This document shows positions 8,572-15,723 of a DNA stretch of 64,000 nt, one piece after another. Below the pieces are notes generated by a model that worked only from the letters and a program-made list of their open reading frames with translations, was not told the DNA's origin and did no database searches. This stretch comes from Pseudodesulfovibrio cashew (GTDB taxonomy: Bacteria; Desulfobacterota; Desulfovibrionia; Desulfovibrionales; Desulfovibrionaceae), in assembly GCF_009762795.1 (NCBI RefSeq), contig NZ_CP046400.1, forward strand, positions 3,015,501 through 3,079,500. The letters are read 5' to 3'. Positions within the stretch are counted from its first letter, which is position 1. The number at the start of each line of letters is the position of its first letter. The position numbers and the translations under genes are program-made.

Positions 8572-9792
8572 TCAGGACATGAGCATGTCGGCGATGACCT
8601 TGGCGTCGCCGATGGTGTTCTTGATGGAGGCCCACTCGTTGGGCTGGTGCGCGTTGTGGTTCAGGGTGGCCCAGACCACGGCTTCATATCCCTTGCGGCG
8701 CAGGATGGCGGCCACGGTGCCGCCGCCCACACCCACCGGGTAGGGATTGTTGTTGTAAACCTTCTTCACGCTGGCCATGACCCTGCGAGCGATTTCGCTC
8801 TCTACGGAAGTCTGCGGGGCGGCCTGTTCGTAGTTCACCGGCTCGTAGGAAATGGTGACACCGTATTCCTTTTCTACCTCCGCGCCGAATCCCTTGATTG
8901 TGTTCAGCACGTCTTCCAGATTGTAGACCGGCATGACTCGACAATCCACGTAGAAAACGTCACGGCCCGGCAAGGTGTTCACGTTTTCCACGTTGGCCTC
9001 CTTCTTGGTGGGCTCGAACGTGGAGTGGGGCGGATCGTAGATGGGGTTTTCCTCGTCGAAAATCGTTTGGAGATCCTTGATGCGCAGGATGAGCGCGGCG
9101 GCGGCCACCAGGCTGTTGACGCCCTGTGCTGGAGTGGAGGCGTGGCACTGCTTGCCTTCCACGGTCACCTTGAGCCAAAACATGGATTTTTCCGCAACCT
9201 CCACCTGCTCGGAACGGGGCTCTCCCGAGTCGGGAATAAGGAACAGGTCGTCCTTGCGGAAGAGGTCCTCGTGCTCGCGGGCCAGATAGCTCAGGCCGTA
9301 GGTGGAGCTGGTTTCCTCATCAGCGACGAAGATCATGCCGTAATTGATTTTCGGAGTGACGCCGTTCTCCAGCAAAGCCTTGGCCGCGAGCAGGGAGGAC
9401 ACGATGCCCTGCTGGTTGTCCTCGACGCCACGCCCGATGAGCGTGTCGCCGTCGCGCACCATGGTGTACGGATCGGTGTCCCACAGGGTCAGGTCGCCCG
9501 GAGGCACGACGTCGAGATGGGAGATGACCCAAAGGGTCTTGCCCGTATCTTCGCCGGGCAGCATGGCGACCAGGTTGGGACGGTAGCCGCAGGGAACGTC
9601 GTCACAGGGGGCGCGGTACTCTCGTACATCCTCTATCCCCAGGTCCTTGAGGTAACCCATGACCCAATCGGCCTTTTCCTTTTCTCCCTCGCCGCCGTTG
9701 CGGGGGCCAAGGGCGGGAATGGCCGTGAGTCCGGCCTGCAATCCGACAACGGTTTCGGTCTGCTCGTCGAGGTTCTTGAAAAGGATATCCAT
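8572..9792 (-). CDS. M20 family metallohydrolase (ArgE/DapE/peptidase type)
   Basis: A 406-residue zinc-dependent hydrolase. The metal and catalytic residues of the M20 family are present: H92 in [11 protein letters not shown], the bridging D125 in [11 protein letters not shown]159/E160 in VADEETSS, an aspartate in LIPDSGEP and the C-terminal histidine in [13 protein letters not shown]. The dimerisation domain occupies about residues 190-310. Substrates of the family include N-acyl amino acids and dipeptides, and the sequence alone does not decide between them. The dapA and lysA genes in the window raise DapE as a candidate, but 406 residues and the inserted segments fit a general M20 aminoacylase or peptidase better. 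It precedes mnmG by 26 bases. Confidence 0.85.
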   Translation of the reverse strand: MDILFKNLDEQTETVVGLQAGLTAIPALGPRNGGEGEKEKADWVMGYLKDLGIEDVREYRAPCDDVPCGYRPNLVAMLPGEDTGKTLWVISHLDVVPPGDLTLWDTDPYTMVRDGDTLIGRGVEDNQQGIVSSLLAAKALLENGVTPKINYGMIFVADEETSSTYGLSYLAREHEDLFRKDDLFLIPDSGEPRSEQVEVAEKSMFWLKVTVEGKQCHASTPAQGVNSLVAAAALILRIKDLQTIFDEENPIYDPPHSTFEPTKKEANVENVNTLPGRDVFYVDCRVMPVYNLEDVLNTIKGFGAEVEKEYGVTISYEPVNYEQAAPQTSVESEIARRVMASVKKVYNNNPYPVGVGGGTVAAILRRKGYEAVVWATLNHNAHQPNEWASIKNTIGDAKVIADMLMS

Positions 9793-9841
9793 GCTGCCTC
9801 CCGGGAATGTGTGTCCACGGTAACGGGAATTTCACCCGCAC

Positions 9842-9874
9842 GAAACAAAAAAAGGGCGGGGACAAGCCCCGCCC
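9842..9874 (-). terminator. intrinsic terminator after the PxxKW gene
   Basis: GGGCGGGG and CCCCGCCC (9854-9861 and 9867-9874) form an 8-bp GC stem around a five-base loop. On the minus strand a run of seven T follows directly. Confidence 0.9.
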
Positions 9875-9895
9875 GTGTCTTGACGAATAAAAGGC

Positions 9896-10180
9896 CTAGC
9901 GACCGCGGGCGGCGCGCTTGGAAGCCTTGAGCGGGTTGACCTTGACAGCACCGGTCTTGTCGACCTCGGCGCGGACGTGCGTGGCGAAGTTGCACACGCC
10001 GTGAGCCCACTTGCGGGCGGGCTGGGCGTAGGTGGGGCAGTACTTGCCGCCTTCAACTGCAGCGATGCGCTCGCAGCCTTCACACTTCTCGTCAACCTCT
10101 TCCATGATCACGCCCTTGTAGGTCAGGCCGGCGTCGGTCTTGACGGCGCCTTCAAGGGAAACTGCTTTTTTCTTGGCCAT
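9896..10180 (-). CDS. PxxKW family cysteine-rich protein
   Basis: A 94-residue basic protein with a pattern of cysteines (CEGC at 33-36, YC near 48, VC near 63) and a P-A-R-K-W motif that names a small family found mainly in sulfate-reducing and related Deltaproteobacteria. The four cysteines could bind zinc or a small iron-sulfur cluster. The C-terminal tail (KASKRAARGR) is strongly positive and may contact nucleic acid. The start is fixed by the excellent site AGGAGG ahead of ATG 10180. It forms a single-gene unit with its own promoter-like sequence (TTGACA at 10293-10288) and a strong terminator. No function is established. Confidence 0.85.
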   Translation of the reverse strand: MAKKKAVSLEGAVKTDAGLTYKGVIMEEVDEKCEGCERIAAVEGGKYCPTYAQPARKWAHGVCNFATHVRAEVDKTGAVKVNPLKASKRAARGR

Positions 10181-10260
10181 GATATGCCTTCCTCCTAAAA
10201 ATTGGTGCGGCTCATTGTATGCCCGCAGGCATTGAAAATCTTGTTGTGGTGCAAGAGCAG

Positions 10261-10293
10261 TGTTGGATATGCATCCAACATGGGTGTTGTCAA
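10261..10293 (-). promoter_or_regulatory. promoter with overlapping dyad, upstream of PxxKW gene
   Basis: On the minus strand TTGACA (10293-10288) is followed after 18 bases by TATCCA (10269-10264). The inverted repeat TGTTGGAT-N4-ATCCAACA (10261-10280) covers the -10 element, as expected of a repressor site. The spacing and the perfect -35 support a sigma-70 promoter, and the operator role is inferred from the symmetry only. Confidence 0.5.
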
Positions 10294-10311
10294 GTTTTTT
10301 TAGACTTCATT

Positions 10312-11652
10312 TCAATTTTTCGCCTTGGACAATACCCATTTTTTAGCCTGCAACGCCTCGTTCCGCAACTCGTGAACGTCCATAGTCCGATAGTCGCCAT
10401 ATAAATACAGAACTTCGCCCGCCACCATGGTCATGCATACCTCCATGCCGGTGGAGGCGTAGACAGCGTGGGATACGGGATTGAATACGGGCATCAGGTT
10501 CGGGCTGTTCAGGTCCAGGGCGATCATGTCCGCCGGGCATCCCTTTTCGATGCGGCCCAAACCCTGCCAGCCGAGGCACTCGGCGGAGCCCCGCGTGGCC
10601 ATGTCCAGGGCGCTCTGGGCCGACAGCGCAGAGGCATCCTCATGGCGCACCTTGCCCAGAAGCGCGGCCAAGGCCATGTCTCGGAACATGTTGAGTTGAT
10701 TGTTGCTGGATGCTCCGTCAGTACCCAGCCCTACGACGACTCCCGCATCAAGCAGTTTCTGGACCGGCGAAATGCCGGAACAGAGTTTGAGGTTGGAGGC
10801 TGGGTTGTGCACCACCTTTGTTCCTGTTTCGGCCAGGATGGCGATCTCTTCGTCCGTGACGTCCACGCAGTGATGCAGGGTGGTTCGTCCGGAAAGCAGG
10901 CCCAGTCCGTGCAGCAGCGCCACGGGGCGTTTCCCGTATTTTTCGAGGCAGACGGCTGTTTCCTCAGGGGATTCCGCAAGGTGAATCTGCCAGGGAATAC
11001 CCAACTCTTCGGCCAGCGCATAACTGGCCGTGAGGTCATCCGGCCCCACGGTAAAGGCCGCGTGGGGAGTAATTGCAGTACGCACGAGCAGGTCGTTCTG
11101 AAAGTGTTCCTTGAGCTTTCTGTTGACCTGCCAGCATGCTTCCGCAGAGGGGAAGTGAGGAGAAGGGAATCCGAAGAACCCTTCGCCCACAACGGCCCGC
11201 ATCCCGGCTGAGGATGCCGCCTTTCCCGTGATTTCTTCATGGAAATAGCCGTTGAGAAACGCCGTGCAGCCGGTGCGGATCAGTTCGGCGCAGCCTATCT
11301 TCGCACCGATCTCCAGCATGGCGTCGGTGAGCTGGAACTCCACGGGCCAGATGTGGTCTTCCAGCCACTCCATGAGCGGCATGTCGTCGGCGAACCCCCG
11401 AAAGAGGGTCATGGGCAGATGAGTGTGGCCGTTGACCAGCCCGGGAAACACGATTCTGCCCGATAGGTCCAGGCGGGCCGCTGGTTCAAAGCGGGCGTCC
11501 AGGGCGGCGTAGTCTCCGACCTCCATCACCAGTCCGTCGGAAATGGCGATGCCCGCTCCATTGAAGATGGAACGGGCGTCGTCCTGGGTGACTACCGTAT
11601 CGGCCCTGACGAGCAGGTCGCACGGTTCCGGGATGAAGGACGGATCACTCAT
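10312..11652 (-). CDS. mtaD: 5-methylthioadenosine/S-adenosylhomocysteine deaminase
   Basis: 446 residues from ATG at 11652, an amidohydrolase-superfamily TIM barrel. Metal-site motifs are visible: NGHTHLPM near residue 65, HLAESPEE in the middle, HCVDVTDEE and GTDGASSNNQLNMF towards the end. These match the MtaD/SsnA/TrzN branch, which deaminates methylthioadenosine and S-adenosylhomocysteine to the inosine derivatives. The assignment is strengthened by the neighbours mtnP (7 bp upstream) and apt, which also handle methylthioadenosine and adenine. The open frame reaches 11685, but the extra residues overlap mtnP. Other deaminase substrates cannot be excluded from sequence. Confidence 0.86.
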   Translation of the reverse strand: MSDPSFIPEPCDLLVRADTVVTQDDARSIFNGAGIAISDGLVMEVGDYAALDARFEPAARLDLSGRIVFPGLVNGHTHLPMTLFRGFADDMPLMEWLEDHIWPVEFQLTDAMLEIGAKIGCAELIRTGCTAFLNGYFHEEITGKAASSAGMRAVVGEGFFGFPSPHFPSAEACWQVNRKLKEHFQNDLLVRTAITPHAAFTVGPDDLTASYALAEELGIPWQIHLAESPEETAVCLEKYGKRPVALLHGLGLLSGRTTLHHCVDVTDEEIAILAETGTKVVHNPASNLKLCSGISPVQKLLDAGVVVGLGTDGASSNNQLNMFRDMALAALLGKVRHEDASALSAQSALDMATRGSAECLGWQGLGRIEKGCPADMIALDLNSPNLMPVFNPVSHAVYASTGMEVCMTMVAGEVLYLYGDYRTMDVHELRNEALQAKKWVLSKAKN

Positions 11653-11659
11653 CGCCGGG

Positions 11660-12409
11660 TTAATCCAGGGCCTTGATGGTTTCAATGAGCAGGGACACGA
11701 CCTTTTCCACGTTGCCGTGGAAGACTTCGAGGATTTCCTCCCAGGTTACCGGGGCCTCGTCGGTTTTCCAGCAATCGTAGTCGGTGCTCATGGCCACGGC
11801 GGCGTAGGGGAGGCCTGCCTCGTTGGCCAGGATGCACTCCGGGGCCACGCTCATGTTGATCACGTCCGCGCCCCAGAGGCGGAACATGTTCGATTCCGCC
11901 CTGGTGGAAAAGCGGGAACCTTCGATGGTGATAACGGTTCCGACCTTGTGGTGGGCGATGTCCAGTGCGTCGCAGGCTGCGTTGAGCTTGCTGCGCAGAC
12001 CTTCGTCAAAGGGGTCGGCCATGCCGGTGTGCACTGCGCAGTTTGGTTCGAACCGCTCGTGAAAGGAGACCTGGCGCAGGCGGGTAAAGTCGATGAACTG
12101 ATCCAGAATGACCAGGTCGCCGCGCTTGATCTCCTCGCGCAGGGAACCGCACGCCGTGGTGGCCAGGATGACGTCGCATCCGGCACCCTTGAGAGCCATT
12201 ATGTTGGCCCGGTAGTTGACGTAGGTGGGCGGAATGGTGTGTTCCCGACCATGCCTGGCCAGAATAGCCACTTCCTTGCCGGCAATGGTGCCTTCCTTGA
12301 GTGGGGAGGACGGGGAACCGTATACGGTCTCCACTTCCACGTCGTGGGCGTCCTGCAGAATGTCGGGATTGTCCAGGCCGCTGCCGCCGATGATGCCGAT
12401 CTTGGTCAT
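11660..12409 (-). CDS. mtnP: S-methyl-5'-thioadenosine phosphorylase
   Basis: 249 residues of the purine nucleoside phosphorylase superfamily. It begins with IGIIGGSGL and carries the phosphate/substrate blocks RHGREHTIPP and NYRANIMALK, then DQFIDFT, INMSVAPECILANEAG and MSTDYDCW, typical of MtnP. It splits methylthioadenosine, a polyamine and SAM by-product, into adenine and methylthioribose-1-phosphate. The adenine can then be recycled by apt, encoded just upstream (12-bp gap). A good ribosome binding site (CCGGAG) precedes ATG 12409. The rest of the methionine salvage pathway is not in this window. Confidence 0.94.
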   Translation of the reverse strand: MTKIGIIGGSGLDNPDILQDAHDVEVETVYGSPSSPLKEGTIAGKEVAILARHGREHTIPPTYVNYRANIMALKGAGCDVILATTACGSLREEIKRGDLVILDQFIDFTRLRQVSFHERFEPNCAVHTGMADPFDEGLRSKLNAACDALDIAHHKVGTVITIEGSRFSTRAESNMFRLWGADVINMSVAPECILANEAGLPYAAVAMSTDYDCWKTDEAPVTWEEILEVFHGNVEKVVSLLIETIKALD

Positions 12410-12421
12410 GAGAACTCCGGG

Positions 12422-12943
12422 TTAGTCAATGGTCAGCAGGCAGGTGGGTTCCACCCCGGCGTTCTGCATGGTCTTGACGCCGTCCAGGAAGCCGAGTTCA
12501 ACCACGAAGCCGCTGCCCACGATGTCGGCGCCGGTCTCACGGACGAGTTGCACCATGCCCACGGCAGTGCCGCCGGTGGCCAGCAGGTCGTCGATGATCA
12601 AGACCTTGTCCCCCGGATCGATGGCGTCCTCGTGCATGCACAGGGTGTCGGTGCCGTATTCGAGGTCGTAGGTGACGCTGCGGTTCTTGTAGGGCAGCTT
12701 GCCTGGCTTGCGGACCGGTGCGAAGCCGATGCCCATCTTGACAGCCAGGGGCGTGCCGAACAGGAAGCCTCGTGCTTCCGCGGCCACGATCTTGGATGCG
12801 CCGCACCCGCTGAAGCGTTCGGCCAGGCCGTCCACCGCATATTGCAGGGCTTTGGGGCTCTTCAGGATGGGGGTTATGTCGAAAAACATGATACCGGGCT
12901 TGGGGTAGTCGGGAATGTCCCGGATGTAGTCTCGTAAATTCAT
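12422..12943 (-). CDS. apt: adenine phosphoribosyltransferase
   Basis: 173 residues, the normal length for Apt. The PRPP-binding loop is seen as VLIIDDLLATGGTA near residues 117-130, and the hood region contains EARGFLFG. It converts adenine plus PRPP to AMP. It is the first gene of the apt-mtnP-mtaD unit, with AGGAGGATTTC before ATG 12943 and a recognisable promoter at 12973-13002. Context therefore points to recycling of adenine released by MtnP. Confidence 0.95.
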   Translation of the reverse strand: MNLRDYIRDIPDYPKPGIMFFDITPILKSPKALQYAVDGLAERFSGCGASKIVAAEARGFLFGTPLAVKMGIGFAPVRKPGKLPYKNRSVTYDLEYGTDTLCMHEDAIDPGDKVLIIDDLLATGGTAVGMVQLVRETGADIVGSGFVVELGFLDGVKTMQNAGVEPTCLLTID

Positions 12944-12960
12944 GAAATCCTCCTGGTGAT

Positions 12961-13002
12961 GAATACCGGAGATTCATACGGGGTATTCGGAGATCGTGTC
13001 AA
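12961..13002 (-). promoter_or_regulatory. promoter of the apt-mtnP-mtaD operon, with inverted repeat
   Basis: On the minus strand TTGACA (13002-12997) and TATGAA (12978-12973) are 18 bases apart. The 7-bp arms GAATACC (12961-12967) and GGTATTC (12982-12988) flank the -10 element, a possible operator. Confidence 0.5.
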
Positions 13003-13042
13003 TATTGTTGCGGGTTGAGGGGACATCCGCTAGGTAATGCCC

Positions 13043-13825
13043 ATGACCAGCGAACGCCCCCGACATCGCGCCAAGAAGAGTCTTGGCCAGAATTTTTTGC
13101 AGGACCCGAACGTCTGCCGCCGGATCGTCGACGCCATACGGATCGAGCCGGATGATTATATCATTGAAATAGGTCCGGGGCAGGGTGCCTTGACAGGACT
13201 CATCGCCGGGGCTGGCCCCCGGCGGTTCACAGTGCTGGAGATGGACGATTCGCTGGCGCTTCGTCTGGAAGAGGATTTTCCCGACGTCGAAGTCGTCCGG
13301 ACAGATGCCCTTGAATTCGATTGGGAATCCCTCAACGCCGCGTCGTGCAAGATTGTGGGCAACCTGCCGTATAACGTGGCCTCCAAGCTGATCTGGGACA
13401 TCGTCAGCAGGGTGCACTCCCTGTCTTTGGGGGTATTCATGGTTCAGCACGAAGTGGCCATGCGGCTTACCGCCGATCCCGGAACCAAGGCCTTTGGCGG
13501 GTTGACGGCCTGGGTCAGGAATTTCGCGGATACCCGTTATTTATTCAAAGTGCCTCCGACGGTCTTCAAGCCCCGTCCCAAGGTGGATTCAGCCGTGGTC
13601 GGGTTTCGGCCGCTGCCGTCTGAACTTTGGCCTGATGATCCGGAAGCCCTGTCCAGACTGATTAAGACCCTTTTTCAGAAACGCAGGAAGCAGTTGTCGA
13701 CCATTTTGAAACAGGAATGGAACGAGCAAGTACAGGCGTGGTTCGACGAAGAGGGCGTCAGCCCCAAGGCCAGACCGGAAAATCTCACGCCGGAACAATT
13801 CCAGGGCCTTTCGAGGTTGATATAG
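13043..13825 (+). CDS. rsmA: 16S rRNA (adenine1518-N6/adenine1519-N6)-dimethyltransferase
   Basis: 260 residues. The N-terminal KKSLGQNFLQD and the SAM-binding EIGPGQGALTG are signature blocks, and the catalytic NLPYNVAS motif follows near residue 100. KsgA/RsmA dimethylates two adjacent adenosines in helix 45 during 30S maturation. I prefer ATG 13043 over ATG 13037 because AGG at 13032-13034 is eight bases from the former and only two from the latter. It is transcribed divergently from apt and is alone in its unit. Confidence 0.96.
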   Translation: MTSERPRHRAKKSLGQNFLQDPNVCRRIVDAIRIEPDDYIIEIGPGQGALTGLIAGAGPRRFTVLEMDDSLALRLEEDFPDVEVVRTDALEFDWESLNAASCKIVGNLPYNVASKLIWDIVSRVHSLSLGVFMVQHEVAMRLTADPGTKAFGGLTAWVRNFADTRYLFKVPPTVFKPRPKVDSAVVGFRPLPSELWPDDPEALSRLIKTLFQKRRKQLSTILKQEWNEQVQAWFDEEGVSPKARPENLTPEQFQGLSRLI

Positions 13826-14240
13826 CCGCCGTGGCGCTGTTTTTCTGATTTTTGGATGACAAAAACGTTTATGGTGAAGCGTGAAGTGCTTGAGGAGACA
13901 GGCCATAAATCTCCTCTTGTCGCTCGATGTTATTCATGAAAATTAAGAAGAGAGTCTTTTGATGGGGGACTTTGTGAATCTTGATACAAAAATCGACGAT
14001 TAAGAGGCTTGGCGAAGCTGAAAGGGTTCTGTCGAGGCTGATTTTGGATGTGGCAAAATGCTCTGAAAGGTCCATATTGCGTAGTTTTTTCCGATTTCCG
14101 GCCTCTCGGACTGGACACAAATTGAAAGTTCAATTAAGGGCAAATAGGAAGTCGTGAGGAGAGGAAGTGCATATGAGTATCTCTCTGCAAAGCGCTTTGC
14201 GACAATATTAAGGTTAATCTTTTTTGAGGAGGAAGGACTG
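13826..14240 (+). other. 415-bp intergenic region ahead of the second HU gene
   Basis: No convincing gene on either strand. The region is more AT-rich than its surroundings. It contains an inverted repeat GAGGAGA-N11-TCTCCTC (13892-13916), a short dyad ATTGAA-AG-TTCAAT (14121-14134) and a perfect 14-base palindrome GCAAAGCGCTTTGC (14187-14200) 40 bases before the HU start. A long regulated leader for the HU gene would fit, but I could not pick out a confident promoter. Confidence 0.5.
14187..14200. promoter_or_regulatory. perfect 14-bp palindrome upstream of HU
   Basis: GCAAAGCGCTTTGC is fully self-complementary and lies 40 bases before the HU start codon. It could be a regulator site; nothing in the sequence identifies the protein. 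Confidence 0.35.
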
Positions 14241-14513
14241 ATGACTAAGGCTGATTTGGTAGACAAGATCGCAGAAAAGGCCAAACTTACCAAGACCGGT
14301 GCCGAGAAGGCCCTGAACGCTTTCCTGGAAGCTGTTGAGGATACTCTGGTCAAGGAAGGCAAGCTTACCCTGACCGGCTTCGGCACGTTTGCTGTCGACG
14401 AGCGCAAGGCTCGGGTTGGCCGCAATCCCCGCACTGGTGCCGAAATCAAGATTCCGGCCACCAAGGTCGTCAAGTTCCGCCCCGGCAAAATCCTCAAGGA
14501 CGCCGTTAAATAG
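14241..14513 (+). CDS. HU family DNA-binding protein (second copy)
   Basis: A 90-residue HU-type protein beginning MTKADLVDKIAEKAKLTK, with GFGTFAVDERKARVGRNPRTG covering the beta-arm and VKFRPGKILKDAV at the C-terminus. The site GAGGAAGGA precedes ATG 14241, so the 29 upstream codons in frame are discarded. It differs clearly from the HU at 1011-1286, so the cell probably makes hetero- or homodimers of two HU types. The short membrane protein at 14532 follows and shares its terminator. Confidence 0.94.
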   Translation: MTKADLVDKIAEKAKLTKTGAEKALNAFLEAVEDTLVKEGKLTLTGFGTFAVDERKARVGRNPRTGAEIKIPATKVVKFRPGKILKDAVK

Positions 14514-14531
14514 GCATAAGGAGTTTAAGAG

Positions 14532-14702
14532 ATGATTCACGGTGAAACCGTACACAGCCCCCTGCCTATGGACCTTCCTTGGTGGATGCCCGACCACTTT
14601 GTCTTTTTCGGCGTTCTGTATGTCGTCCTGGGTGTGATTGGTGTGGCCCTTTTTGTCACGATCCTCCAGTCGCTGCGCGACGCAAAGAATGCCAGCCACT
14701 AG
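14532..14702 (+). CDS. small single-pass membrane protein, unknown function
   Basis: A 56-codon ORF with AAGGAG upstream of ATG 14532. The N-terminal 22 residues are polar with PWWMPDHF, followed by one hydrophobic helix (about 23-45, FVFFGVLYVVLGVIGVALFV) and a short basic tail. It starts 18 bases after the HU stop and ends 24 bases before a very strong terminator, so it is the second gene of a HU operon. Its good codon use, ribosome binding site and position between HU and terminator make it a real gene. I do not recognise a named family. Confidence 0.75.
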   Translation: MIHGETVHSPLPMDLPWWMPDHFVFFGVLYVVLGVIGVALFVTILQSLRDAKNASH

Positions 14703-14726
14703 TTCTACACCATAGAGATTGATCGA

Positions 14727-14761
14727 GTTGCCCGGTGCGGAATGCACCGGGCAACTTTTTT
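14727..14761 (+). terminator. intrinsic terminator after the HU/small membrane protein unit
   Basis: GTTGCCCGGTGC and GCACCGGGCAAC form a perfect 12-bp stem around GGAAT, followed by six T. Confidence 0.97.
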
Positions 14762-14800
14762 GGGCTCGCCGCCCACCCTGAAGTCTTCATGTCTCATGGG

Positions 14801-14849
14801 CCTAAAATGTTATTTTAGGGTTGCATTTCGGTCTCAGGCCGTATATGTA
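14801..14849 (+). promoter_or_regulatory. promoter and upstream palindrome of the rpsU operon
   Basis: CCTAAAAT-GTT-ATTTTAGG (14801-14819) is a perfect inverted repeat placed directly against a -35-like TTGCAT (14821-14826). A -10-like TATGTA (14844-14849) follows 17 bases later. The dyad could be a regulator site or an AT-rich UP-like element. The promoter elements themselves are only moderate matches. Confidence 0.45.
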
Positions 14850-14920
14850 GACTGTCTTATTTCGCCAGCCCGCGTATAAAGAATCTGGTTGCGGGCGGTT
14901 CACCGAGGAGGTGATTTACA

Positions 14921-15121
14921 TTGCCCGGCGTTTATTTAGACGATAGCGACAACTTCGACATCTCCCTGCGTCGATTCAAGAAGCAGGTGGAAAAGGCAGG
15001 CATCCTGTCCGAGTTGAAGAAGCGTCAGCACTACGAAAAGCCCAGCGTGCAGAAGAAGAAAAAGAAAGCTGCCGCCAAGAAGAGGCTTGCCAAGAAAATC
15101 CGCAAGATGCGTGGTATGTAG
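14921..15121 (+). CDS. rpsU: 30S ribosomal protein S21
   Basis: A 66-residue, very basic protein with the S21 core ([30 protein letters not shown]) and a lysine-rich tail. S21 helps the 30S subunit engage mRNA. It starts at TTG 14921 preceded by the near-perfect site GAGGAGGTGA. It leads the operon rpsU-yqeY-mutS2-dnaG-rpoD, an enlarged version of the E. coli macromolecular-synthesis operon rpsU-dnaG-rpoD. Confidence 0.96.
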   Translation: MPGVYLDDSDNFDISLRRFKKQVEKAGILSELKKRQHYEKPSVQKKKKKAAAKKRLAKKIRKMRGM

Positions 15122-15122
15122 C

Positions 15123-15572
15123 ATGAGTCTGTTAAAACAGATCGACAAGGACTACATTGAGGCCTACAAGGCCAAAGCTACGGTAAAAGTGGCCGTCTTG
15201 AGGCATCTCAAGACGGCCATTAAAAACCGTATGGTCGAAGAGAAGGCCGACAGCCTGTCCGATGACGTCGTCCTCGAGCTGATCGCCAAGCAGGCGAAGC
15301 AGCGCAAGGACGCACTCGAACAGTATGGAAAGGCAGGTCGTGACGATCTGGCCAAGGTTGAGGCCGACGAATTGGCCGAGCTTGAGCAGTACATGCCCAA
15401 GCAGCTCTCCGATGAAGAGCTTTCCGCAGCCATCGATAAGGCCATAGCCGATCTGGGGGCCTCAGGAATGGCGGATATGGGCAAGGTTATGGGCGTTGTT
15501 CTGGCCGCGTACAAGGGTCAGGTCGACGGCAAGAAGGCCAGCGGGATGGTCAAGGCCAAGCTGTCCACGTAG
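15123..15572 (+). CDS. yqeY: GatB/YqeY domain protein
   Basis: 149 residues, the usual length of free-standing YqeY. It shows the helical GatB-tail-like core (AVLRHLKTAIKNRMVEEK at 25-42, then EQYGKAGRDDLAKVEADELAELEQYMPKQLSDEEL) and the C-terminal DMGKVMGVVLAAYKGQVDG block. The GatB tail binds tRNA in the amidotransferase; the role of the single-domain protein is not well defined, though tRNA binding is presumed. ATG 15123 follows the rpsU stop after one base, and a terminator-like hairpin follows the gene. Confidence 0.92.
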   Translation: MSLLKQIDKDYIEAYKAKATVKVAVLRHLKTAIKNRMVEEKADSLSDDVVLELIAKQAKQRKDALEQYGKAGRDDLAKVEADELAELEQYMPKQLSDEELSAAIDKAIADLGASGMADMGKVMGVVLAAYKGQVDGKKASGMVKAKLST

Positions 15573-15585
15573 CAAAATCATAATC

Positions 15586-15651
15586 GCACCACGACTGTGG
15601 TGCAGCAGCAAAACTCAAACCGGGGCGCTTCGGCGTCGGACTTGAGTTTTT
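15586..15651 (+). terminator. terminator-like hairpins between yqeY and mutS2
   Basis: A small stem GCACCA/TGGTGC (15586-15603) is followed by a longer one with arms AACTCAA (15612-15618) and TTGAGTT (15642-15648), an inner GC stem with a TTCG loop, and a T run. It probably attenuates transcription inside the operon, as the internal terminator of the E. coli rpsU-dnaG-rpoD operon does. Confidence 0.75.
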
Positions 15652-15723
15652 CTTGCGTTTGGCGACCTGCGCCCTGTTGGTTTGCAATCCTCCTTACGAA
15701 CATCAACCCTTCATGGTTGCCAA

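Noticed and set aside
6614-8743. Plus-strand 709-codon open frame
   Set aside because: It is antisense to mnmG and shows no domain; long shadow frames are common in GC-rich genes.
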